Positions 17,320 to 23,461 of a stretch of DNA of 24,123 nt are shown here, piece by piece. The notes below the pieces were generated by a model that saw only the letters and a list, made by a program, of their open reading frames with translations, ran no database searches and was not told the DNA's origin. Each line of letters opens with the position of its first letter. The stretch's first letter is position 1. Origin of the DNA: a virus; IMG/VR virus record IMGVR_UViG_3300034067_000002, positions 1 through 24,123 of that record; one strand, given 5' to 3'. Made by a program: the position numbers and the translations under genes.

Positions 17320-17344
17320 AAAAAGGCTGACCGCAGGGTCAGCC
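17320..17344 (-). terminator. Strong rho-independent terminator after the major capsid gene
   Basis: On the minus strand GGCTGACC and GGTCAGCC (17337-17344 and 17325-17332) form a perfect 8-bp stem closed by a 4-nt loop, followed by TTTTT (17324-17320). It starts 15 bp after the capsid stop codon and precedes the connector gene. Confidence 0.93.
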
Positions 17345-17359
17345 TCTTGTTAAGTTAGC

Positions 17360-19288
17360 TTAAACAGCTGCGTAAGTTACCGCTGCAACACCTTTAGCAT
17401 TGTTAGAACCATCTAAGAATAATGCTTCTAAGTTAACGCGTTGAGTCGCTACAAATGCTGTGCGATCAGTCTCAATGTCAAACTGACTACGTAATGTTAG
17501 GTCGCGTTGGCGAGGCACTACGAAGTTAGTAGTATTAACAAGTACCGCGTACGCAGTGTTCACTGCAGCAGGAGCGAATTCAGAAGATACTAAAACACGG
17601 ATACCGTAGATATTACCTACTTCACCAACTAGTTTAGTAGCATTTTCAGCACCAACTTGTTGTACGTCATTCCATTCTGGGTCTAAGATTAAGTCCCAGT
17701 AAGCATCTTGAGAGATTATAACTACTAAGTCTTTCTTATTAACACCGTATAAGCCTAATTTCTTACGAGCTTCCATGATTTGAGCAGCTGTAACTTTAAC
17801 AGAACCATCTGCCTTAGCTGTTGATACGTGTTTAGCGTTAGCAGCTAATGCGTGAGTAACTAAACCTTTAGGTTTGTTAACACCATCACCTAATAAGAAT
17901 GCAGCGTCCATTTCAGCAGCATGAGCTTCAACTAATTGTTGACGAATTAATGGAACTAAAGATATGATTACGTCTTCATCAGTTTCTTCAGTTAAGTATG
18001 CTTTAGCAGCTAACTTGAATGTACGTAATGTACGTTCAGTGATGTTCATAGTTACTTCACCGCCAGTACGAGAAGAATCACTACCATCACCCATTGCAGC
18101 TGAAGATACCCAAGAGGCTTTAGAGCGGCCAGGGTTAATTGGTAATGTTAGACTAGCTGAAGTCATTGGAATTTCGTTAAATAGCGGAGCAACTACTAAG
18201 TTAGCTTGGATATCGCGAATCAAATTGGTTGAGAATACAGTTTCTAAACCTTCATTAGTAACTGCTATGCTTGAGCTAGTGTTTACAGCCTTGATAACGT
18301 TAGAGCCATATGCAGTTTCTAAAGGTTTAACACCTTTAACTACACCTAAGATAACTAATGTATCAATATCTTTCTCATTTAAAGAGCCTTGATGTTGGCG
18401 CATAGCTTTGCCAATAGTTGCAGCAGTAGGGGTACGAGATGAAACTACTTGAGCGATCTCGTCTTTTAATGCTACGATTTGGTCGTTTGTAGCCTTAACC
18501 ATTTCTTGGAATGATTCAGTGCTAACTTTCATTTCTTTTTGTAAAGCGGCTACTAAGTCTTCAGCCTCTTTACGAGCAGCTGTGCGGATTTGTTTTTCAC
18601 GTTCTTGAGCTTCTAACTCTTTAGCTTTGCGGGCAGCTTCTTCTTGTTGTTTTTGTTGTTCTACGCTAAGTACAGCGTCTTTTGCCGCTTGGATGCTAGC
18701 AGCTTGCATTTCTTGCAACATGGCTTGCATTTCTTCTTTAGTCATAATTTTATTTCCCTTTATATGTGTGCCAGTAGGCTTATTAAGATTAGATTTAAAT
18801 TTTTCAAAGTCTTCTGACTTCATGCTTTTTGCAACTGAGAATGTCGAGTCCTGGTTGCAAGGTATAGAAACTATTGATATTTCGTGTAGTTCTACATCCG
18901 TTATATAGTAAGTATCTGAATGTGAATCATAGCTAGCGTCTAATATTCTGAATCCTACGCTAAATGTTTTTAATATACCTTCTTTTACTAGATCGTATAT
19001 ATCGCCTGCAGCCTTGCTTACTACAGCTCTAATTTTAAGACCTATATCGGTAACTTCATAATCCACCATCTTACCTACAGGTCTAGAGTGGTCATGGTAC
19101 GCTAAAATTATAGGGTTCTTTAAATAGTTCTGCATTGCTGCTGGCTTTTCCCATGCAGACTTTGGAATAACATCTCCAGCCCTATCCTTAGAGGTGGTAT
19201 TAGCGTATCCTTCGATAGTTAGCGATCCGTCGTCATTCTCTTTAGTGCATGTTAGGTTGGTTAAGAGTTTAGCTGAATATACAGTCAT
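17360..19288 (-). CDS. Prohead protease fused to HK97-fold major capsid protein
   Basis: A 642-residue chain. Residues 1-160 are an HK97-type serine protease (S78): GYANTTSKDRAGDVIPKSAW, AYHDHSRPVGK with a likely catalytic histidine at 65, TFSVGF with serine 110, and VELHEISIVSIPCNQD with acidic residues at 133 and 136. Residues 182-300 form a charged coiled coil like the scaffolding delta domain, and the rest is the HK97 capsid fold (LETVFSTNLIRDIQ, LPLIRQQLVEAHAAEMDAAFLLGDG, IYGIRVLVS). An internal ATG at 18745 (M182) has AAAGGG upstream and would start a 461-residue capsid precursor without the protease. The main ATG at 19288 follows AGGAG and overlaps the previous stop. All 19 arginines after M182 use CGC or CGT, while the four before it use AGA or AGG. 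Confidence 0.93.
   Translation of the reverse strand: MTVYSAKLLTNLTCTKENDDGSLTIEGYANTTSKDRAGDVIPKSAWEKPAAMQNYLKNPIILAYHDHSRPVGKMVDYEVTDIGLKIRAVVSKAAGDIYDLVKEGILKTFSVGFRILDASYDSHSDTYYITDVELHEISIVSIPCNQDSTFSVAKSMKSEDFEKFKSNLNKPTGTHIKGNKIMTKEEMQAMLQEMQAASIQAAKDAVLSVEQQKQQEEAARKAKELEAQEREKQIRTAARKEAEDLVAALQKEMKVSTESFQEMVKATNDQIVALKDEIAQVVSSRTPTAATIGKAMRQHQGSLNEKDIDTLVILGVVKGVKPLETAYGSNVIKAVNTSSSIAVTNEGLETVFSTNLIRDIQANLVVAPLFNEIPMTSASLTLPINPGRSKASWVSSAAMGDGSDSSRTGGEVTMNITERTLRTFKLAAKAYLTEETDEDVIISLVPLIRQQLVEAHAAEMDAAFLLGDGVNKPKGLVTHALAANAKHVSTAKADGSVKVTAAQIMEARKKLGLYGVNKKDLVVIISQDAYWDLILDPEWNDVQQVGAENATKLVGEVGNIYGIRVLVSSEFAPAAVNTAYAVLVNTTNFVVPRQRDLTLRSQFDIETDRTAFVATQRVNLEALFLDGSNNAKGVAAVTYAAV
18743..18761 (-). 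promoter_or_regulatory. Probable internal ribosome binding site for the capsid-only product
   Basis: The minus strand reads AAAGGG (18761-18756), 10 nt, then ATG (18745-18743) in frame with the protease-capsid gene at residue 182. The following residues MTKEEMQAMLQEMQ start the predicted scaffolding coiled coil. Codon use changes at the same point. Internal initiation is inferred. Confidence 0.6.
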
Positions 19289-19515
19289 TTCTTAACTCCT
19301 TCTTTAGTAACTATCTTCTTGGTAGCCTTCTCATTTCGCTGAGATATAGCATAATTCTTATACTCTACCAAAAAATTTCTCCAATTTTTGAAGGCTTTAT
19401 TTATAGATAAAACCTCTACAGGCTTAGTAGTATACGCTCCGTAATCACTACGGGTCTGAGGCAAGTTATCGCCAAAGACGTTATATACTTCCTTTAATAT
19501 TTTTTCTTTATTCAC
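19285..19515 (-). CDS. Small protein of unknown function between portal and protease
   Basis: This is a 76-residue, lysine-rich basic protein I do not recognise. It appears helical, with KILKEVYNVFGDN at the start, KAFKNWRNFLVEYKNYAISQR in the middle and a basic tail NEKATKKIVTKEGVKK; there is no signal peptide or membrane segment. The start is GTG at 19515, backed by AGGAG with 9 nt spacing inside the end of the portal gene, and it overlaps the portal stop by 8 bp. Its own stop overlaps the protease start as ATGA. The coupled position between portal and protease suggests a role in head assembly, such as an internal or scaffold-like helper, but nothing in the sequence proves it. Confidence 0.7.
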   Translation of the reverse strand: MNKEKILKEVYNVFGDNLPQTRSDYGAYTTKPVEVLSINKAFKNWRNFLVEYKNYAISQRNEKATKKIVTKEGVKK

Positions 19516-20713
19516 TTGTATTATCTCCTATTGAAGGAGCTCCACCTTCTTGTCCAGATACTGCGCTAGCAGAGCCAGATACATTAGCTGGAATCCTTAT
19601 CTGATTCAGTAACGGATCGTCCAATTCTGGTAATCTTAGTATTTTCCTAGCCTCACTGCCTAGCATAAGTCCGTTGTTAACTAGAGATGTTAAATACTTA
19701 GCTTGTTTCTCTTTGTCGGGTTTTAATGCAGGGACATTAAATGTTGATAATTCGATATCAAACGCGAAGTAATATTCTAAAGCAGACTCAAACTTAACTA
19801 GTAAAGGCAAGATTGTAGTATAGAACATTAATTCTAGATTAGGCTTTATATTCGCGTTGTTTCCGCTATCTATCAAGATGTGAGGTACGCCTAGTGCGAT
19901 ACATATTCTTTTATCCATAGCCTCTATTGACGTATCGAATCCCATATCCTTGAAATTTGAGTTTGATACAGTCTTAGCCTTAGCATTATTATCAAGGATA
20001 AGAGGCCTTCCAGCACCGCCATTAGTTGGATTGAACTTGCTCATCCATTCACGTTCTTGGCGTTCTTTCATCTTGGCGCTCAAGATTTCTTCAACCTCAA
20101 TTATAACACCCATCACAGTACCGTTCTTAAAGAAGCTCTCTTGGAACTTTAACATAGCCTCTCTAGAAAGTATAGTCTCTAAAGCACTGTTTATTCTAGA
20201 ATCGCCTCTCAATACAGATTTTAAGCTGTTATCTCGTACGTGAATTATCTCTCTAGGTTTAAACGATACTTCGTTGCCATATATGTACTCAGATACTAGA
20301 CCTTTGTCATCTGGGACTATTTCCATTCTGGCAGCTGGTATATGATACAGCGCAGTGCCATCAAAGTAAATAAAGGCATTTCCATCTATTAAAAAGTCCA
20401 TTAAAAGGAGACGTCTAAACGTGTTCTTATCCATATAAGGATTAGGTCTATGATTTAGCAACTTATTAACAGTTTCAGGTTTTATTCTAGGAGCTAATCC
20501 AGTAAAATTTAAGGAATCACCAACATCATAATTAACTAGACTAGCATTATCTACTATAAGATTAACGCATCTATTTACAATCTCTACTAAGTCATACGCA
20601 TTAGTAATAGTTCGTATCTTTGTCTGGGTAGTAGGTTTTGAACGTCCCTCATCTTCAGCTATTATATGCTGGGCAGGATTTAATTTTTCTACTATTCGTG
20701 TCCAAAGGGACAT
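19508..20713 (-). CDS. Portal protein, HK97 family
   Basis: A 401-residue portal, the dodecameric ring at the capsid vertex through which DNA is packaged. Family signs: MSLWTRIVEKLNP start; VEIVNRCVNLIVDNAS; NHRPNPYMDKNTFRRLLLMDFLIDGNAFIYFDG; a clip/stem portion with PREIIHVRD and SREAMLKFQESFFKNG; then AMDKRICIALGVPHILID and a crown part with KYLTSLVNNGLMLGSEARKILRLPELDD. These match the PF04860 portal pattern and length. The ATG at 20713 uses AAGGAG (7 nt spacing) that overlaps the HNH stop. The C-terminal tail is Ser/Gly-rich and disordered (ANVSGSASAVSGQEGGAPS). Confidence 0.95.
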   Translation of the reverse strand: MSLWTRIVEKLNPAQHIIAEDEGRSKPTTQTKIRTITNAYDLVEIVNRCVNLIVDNASLVNYDVGDSLNFTGLAPRIKPETVNKLLNHRPNPYMDKNTFRRLLLMDFLIDGNAFIYFDGTALYHIPAARMEIVPDDKGLVSEYIYGNEVSFKPREIIHVRDNSLKSVLRGDSRINSALETILSREAMLKFQESFFKNGTVMGVIIEVEEILSAKMKERQEREWMSKFNPTNGGAGRPLILDNNAKAKTVSNSNFKDMGFDTSIEAMDKRICIALGVPHILIDSGNNANIKPNLELMFYTTILPLLVKFESALEYYFAFDIELSTFNVPALKPDKEKQAKYLTSLVNNGLMLGSEARKILRLPELDDPLLNQIRIPANVSGSASAVSGQEGGAPSIGDNTSE

Positions 20714-20723
20714 ATTCTTCTCC

Positions 20724-21182
20724 TTACCAATTTCTGGCTAGAGAGCCAAAACTTCGTCGAATCTCTGGTATTAGTCTGGAAAAATTACCACCACTGTAAG
20801 GTTGGGTGTCCATACCCGATAATTTATCCCTAAAACTTTTAACCCAGTGCTTTTGCTTTTCTGCAGTATTCAACGCCGGCTCTTTGCCATATATTTTATG
20901 CAATAGCTTATGGTGTTCGTTGCATAGTGTGACACCATCAGTAACAACCTCTTCCCAATGCGCTTCATAGAATTGATCCCGCATTGCTAGTACTTGTTCG
21001 TCAGTGTCTATAGGTATGCCATTCTCTTTAGCATACTTTTTAAGTAATATTGATAGGGTATGATAGTGGTGGTATTCTAAATCTTCGTGTGTACCACATA
21101 TCTCACATTCAGTACCTTTAGGATACTGGGACTTTATACCGTCTCTTATATGTTTCGTTGCTACCCTCTTGTTCTTTGCCAT
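20724..21182 (-). CDS. HNH endonuclease of the terminase region
   Basis: A 152-residue HNH nuclease. Zinc-binding pairs are CEIC (C26, C29) and CNEH (C87, H90); the catalytic part is EYHHYH (H38-H39) and HKLLHKIYG (H95). This is a compact, non-repetitive form without an intein or recognition domain, consistent with the HNH proteins of HK97 gp74 type that assist cos cleavage by the terminase. In HK97 the gene precedes the small terminase; here it lies between large terminase and portal. A homing nuclease is the alternative, but its own leader and close packing with the portal favour a packaging role. The ATG at 21182 has GGGGAG with 10 nt spacing. It has its own promoter and a structured leader (21183-21339). 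Confidence 0.82.
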   Translation of the reverse strand: MAKNKRVATKHIRDGIKSQYPKGTECEICGTHEDLEYHHYHTLSILLKKYAKENGIPIDTDEQVLAMRDQFYEAHWEEVVTDGVTLCNEHHKLLHKIYGKEPALNTAEKQKHWVKSFRDKLSGMDTQPYSGGNFSRLIPEIRRSFGSLARNW

Positions 21183-21197
21183 CTGTATGTTTCTCCC

Positions 21198-21286
21198 CTA
21201 TAAGTGCTCCAACCCATCTCTGTTAGTACGTTAATAAGTGTTTAATCTTACCTGTGTTATATGCTTAGGTCTTCACGCACTTATAG
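21198..21286 (-). ncRNA. Structured leader RNA of the HNH-portal operon with alternative pairings
   Basis: The transcript from the promoter at 21311-21339 has a leader of about 125 nt. Two arms, CTATAAGTGC (21277-21286 on the complement) and GCACTTATAG (21198-21207), are perfectly complementary over 10 bp and enclose 69 nt, ending right at the ribosome binding site of the HNH gene. Inside, CACTTAT (21234-21240) is a second partner for ATAAGTG of the first arm (7 bp), so the two pairings exclude each other. Short inner stems ACCT/AGGT and CTAAC/GTTGG are also possible. A regulatory switch or attenuator is inferred; no known riboswitch family is recognised. Confidence 0.5.
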
Positions 21287-21310
21287 TTCGGCGCATCAGA
21301 ATATAAAACT

Positions 21311-21339
21311 ATTATACTCAAAGTCGACGTGGATGTCAA
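21311..21339 (-). promoter_or_regulatory. Perfect consensus promoter for the HNH-portal-capsid operon
   Basis: The minus strand has TTGACA (21334-21339) and TATAAT (21311-21316) with a 17-bp spacer, all 12 consensus bases present. It lies in the 166-bp gap between the large terminase stop and the HNH start. It should make the head genes strongly expressed apart from the terminase genes. Confidence 0.93.
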
Positions 21340-21348
21340 CCACATAAT

Positions 21349-22641
21349 TTAATCCTCACTATAGCGTCTGTAACTATACAGGGCGTACCTAAAGGCATCC
21401 GCTAAATGCGAGTACTCATCGTGCTTAGGCCTTGGCTTAAACAGGGAAGGGTTTTCGTCCCATCTATAATTAAGCAGCATTTTTATCGTATCTTCACAAT
21501 CTGGATGAACTATAACCTTATCACTCTCGATCAATGACTGGCAGTAAGCTATACCATCTAGAACAGATTTTTTGGCTTTGGTTGATGGAACATCGTATTC
21601 CACTACTAAATCCTGCCTAAACTGGGCTGCAGCGGAATCGCAGAAGACCATATCAACATCTAGAGAATCGTATATACGCTTGAAAGTATTACCATGCTCG
21701 CTAGTAAGTTTCTGAGCTTTTTGATAGTCCCAATGAACATAAAACACGTCTAGGTCGTACAAATAACTTACAACTAGAGCACCTGTAGCATCTTTGTATC
21801 CAGGGTCTATTCCCATTATGTTATCTCTATATTTAGGAAGCTCTAAGACTTTTACATGCTTATCTGGGTCAAATGCTTCATATATTTGACCCTCAAATAT
21901 AGTAAACTCTGCCTCATATTCCTGCATGAATTCTGCTCTACTCATCCCCTTTCTAGCGTCTTCTATATCTTCTAAACTAACCCTAGGATTGTCTTTCCAA
22001 GTACTATGTATGCTTGCCCACGTTGGATACTCATCACTGAAACCGCGCATATAAAACTCGTGGAAGTAATTTAAACCACGAGGTGTTGAGATAAATATAG
22101 CTTTACTATTTTCTTTGTCTAGAGTAGGACGCAGTTGTACGTTAAAAGCATCTTTTCCAGCACTATCTAGAGCAGCCTCGTCAAATAGTACCAAATCGTA
22201 TGAATGACCTACTAAGCTATCTGGAGAATTGGTAGATCCAAATTTAATCATACTACCATTAGCTAGCCATATCTCTTTCTCAGTCTTATTCTTACTTTCT
22301 ACTTCAATTTTATGCTTGTTTAGTATACCTATCTGAGTATTCCAAGATATTTTTGTTAAGCTGAAGTTAGGAGATACTATTAGGGTTTTTGTTCCTGGTT
22401 CCATAGCTTTTAGGAATGCTATAGAGTTGGCTATAAAAGTTTTGCCAGTACGTCTAGATTGGCAAGCTACCACAAACCTGTATACAGGGTCATTTATAGC
22501 ATTTATTATAGCTATCTGAGGAGCTATAGGCTCTATGCCTTCCACTGCTAGATAGTTTTCTATTGGTAGTTTTAGGAAACGTTTAGAGACATCGAAATTT
22601 ACTATATTATCAGTTACTATTCTGTCTCTACTTACTAACAT
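21349..22641 (-). CDS. terL: Large terminase subunit (packaging ATPase and nuclease)
   Basis: A 430-residue terminase that pumps DNA into the prohead and cuts the concatemer. The ATPase half has a Walker A variant QSRRTGKT (61-68, lysine 67), Walker B LVLFDEA (D154, E155) and the coupling motif IFISTPRG (183-190). The nuclease half has GIDPG (D279), FCDSAA (D335) and HDEYSHLADAFRYAL (D415 likely), the RNase-H-type acidic triad. Size is close to T5 terL (about 440). It overlaps the small subunit by 14 bp. No frameshift or missing motif is seen. Confidence 0.97.
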   Translation of the reverse strand: MLVSRDRIVTDNIVNFDVSKRFLKLPIENYLAVEGIEPIAPQIAIINAINDPVYRFVVACQSRRTGKTFIANSIAFLKAMEPGTKTLIVSPNFSLTKISWNTQIGILNKHKIEVESKNKTEKEIWLANGSMIKFGSTNSPDSLVGHSYDLVLFDEAALDSAGKDAFNVQLRPTLDKENSKAIFISTPRGLNYFHEFYMRGFSDEYPTWASIHSTWKDNPRVSLEDIEDARKGMSRAEFMQEYEAEFTIFEGQIYEAFDPDKHVKVLELPKYRDNIMGIDPGYKDATGALVVSYLYDLDVFYVHWDYQKAQKLTSEHGNTFKRIYDSLDVDMVFCDSAAAQFRQDLVVEYDVPSTKAKKSVLDGIAYCQSLIESDKVIVHPDCEDTIKMLLNYRWDENPSLFKPRPKHDEYSHLADAFRYALYSYRRYSED

Positions 22642-23062
22642 TAGCTATCTTCTCCAATAGTGTGTTATAATTGTTTGTCTGTGTATTTATTTGAATGCTA
22701 GGACCTCCTTCCTTCTGAGCTTTTATAAGTTCTATCTGCATCTTCATCTGATCCATAGCGAACTTGTGCGCTTTCTCTAAGATCTCTACAATGTCTTTGC
22801 TAGAACCCATTCCCGTAGCTTCCATTTCTTCCAGTTTGGCTGCAATTATCTCGTCCCAAACTGCGGCTAGTCTGTCTCTATTACGAAACCCTGCCTCGTT
22901 GAACACTCTATCTATATAAGAAGTTACCTCGCGTTTGCTAAGATATTTATGTACTGTCTCAATAGGGAGGTTCAACGCTTCGGCTGTTTTTGCAACATCA
23001 CTACCATTTTGTAAATAGGCATGTGCAATATCTAAACCTTCTGGTGAAATTGTCATATTCAT
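22628..23062 (-). CDS. terS: Small terminase subunit
   Basis: A 144-residue protein overlapping the large subunit by 14 bp. It has an N-terminal helix-turn-helix (about 18-46, VAKTAEALNLPIETVHKYLSKREV), central helices (ILEKAHKFAMDQMKMQIELIKAQ) as an oligomerisation core, and a C-terminal tail (NTQTNNYNTLLEKIANVSK). It should recognise the packaging site on viral DNA and hand it to the large subunit. The ATG at 23062 has GGAGGT (23068-23073) with 5 nt spacing; a second ATG two codons later is also usable. The tandem repeat array 100-250 bp upstream is a plausible binding site, by analogy with phage cosB/pac sites adjacent to terS. Confidence 0.93.
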   Translation of the reverse strand: MNMTISPEGLDIAHAYLQNGSDVAKTAEALNLPIETVHKYLSKREVTSYIDRVFNEAGFRNRDRLAAVWDEIIAAKLEEMEATGMGSSKDIVEILEKAHKFAMDQMKMQIELIKAQKEGGPSIQINTQTNNYNTLLEKIANVSK

Positions 23063-23081
23063 ATGCTACCTCCATGATATA

Positions 23082-23110
23082 ATGATACCACCTCTAGAAT
23101 ATATCGTCAA
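23082..23110 (-). promoter_or_regulatory. Sigma70-type promoter for the terminase genes
   Basis: On the minus strand TTGACG (23105-23110) and TATCAT (23082-23087) have a 17-bp spacer. The -35 and spacing are the same as in the DIT promoter. The start codon of terS follows within 30 bp. Confidence 0.78.
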
Positions 23111-23163
23111 CAAGATATTTTTTATAGCAGATGAGTAAAGGCATTGATCAAGTCTCACGCACG

Positions 23164-23318
23164 CTGTATAATATAGTAGCGTCTGCTACAGTCCAGTGTG
23201 TAATATAGTAGCGTCTGCTACAGTCCAGTGTATAATATAGTAGCGTCTGCTACAGTCCAGTGTATAATATAGTAGCAAGTCTCGCGCACGAAGTGCGCTG
23301 TCTGCTACAGTCCAGTGT
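23164..23318. repeat. Tandem array of four 32-bp repeat units upstream of the terminase genes
   Basis: The first three units run 23164-23195, 23196-23227 and 23228-23259 and match almost base for base (variation in the first few positions). Each contains TATAATATAGTAGC or TGTAATATAGTAGC followed by GTCTGCTACAGTCCA, with an internal stem GTAGC-GTCT-GCTAC. The fourth unit (23260-23314) is split after TAGTAGC by a 23-bp insert, and the start of a fifth (GTGT) follows. The array lies in a 399-bp region without a gene, beside terS. It may be a protein-binding site for packaging or transcription; no function is shown. Confidence 0.9.
23277..23299. repeat. Hairpin-forming insert in the fourth repeat unit
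   Basis: The insert contains GCGCAC-GAA-GTGCGC (23284-23298), a perfect 6-bp stem with a 3-nt loop. Its first 14 bases (AAGTCTCGCGCACG) repeat, with one change, the left flank of the array at 23150-23163. So the flank element appears to have been copied into the array. Confidence 0.75.
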
Positions 23319-23461
23319 GCATTGCGCTCGCGAGAAGGCTGCGCCCTAAAAGGTTTTCAAAAATTGACCTTGCGTATATGATGGAGAGTCCCCAGGTCGG
23401 AGCGAAAAATTGGTCTGACAACCGCCCTGCTTATTGTCAAACCAATTTAAACTTTTAGGTC
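23315..23461. other. Gene-free flank between the repeat array and the HAD gene terminator
   Basis: No reading frame with a ribosome binding site is seen. It contains a palindrome CTCGCGAG near 23328, a loose AGGTC/GACCT pairing between 23366 and 23398, and GC-rich stretches (GCTGCGCCC, AGTCCCCAGGTCGG). With the array it makes up a control or packaging region. No cos overhang can be assigned from sequence alone. Confidence 0.5.
23405..23448 (-). terminator. Terminator / long inverted repeat after the HAD phosphatase gene
   Basis: Arms 23407-23421 and 23434-23448 are complementary over 15 bp with one mismatch, separated by 12 nt. Read on the minus strand the stem ends in a TTTTT run (23409-23405) counting the stem's last bases. 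It starts 14 bp past the HAD stop codon. The stem is AT-rich, so a protein-binding operator is a fair alternative. Confidence 0.68.

Noticed and set aside
21198-21286. tRNA gene in the HNH leader
   Set aside because: The closing stem is 10 bp and no T-arm GGTTCRA sequence or anticodon arm of standard size is present on either strand.
23131-23208. Short plus-strand frame starting MSKGIDQVSRTLYNIV across the repeats
   Set aside because: It has about 25 codons, a poor ribosome site, and its sequence is made of repeat units, so the open frame is likely chance.
23164-23318. Tandem repeats as a CRISPR array
   Set aside because: The 32-bp units are directly adjacent without unique spacers, and there is no cas gene.
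23364-23369. TTGACC on the plus strand as the -35 of a promoter toward the HAD gene side
   Set aside because: No -10-like hexamer lies 16-18 bp downstream, and no plus-strand gene follows.
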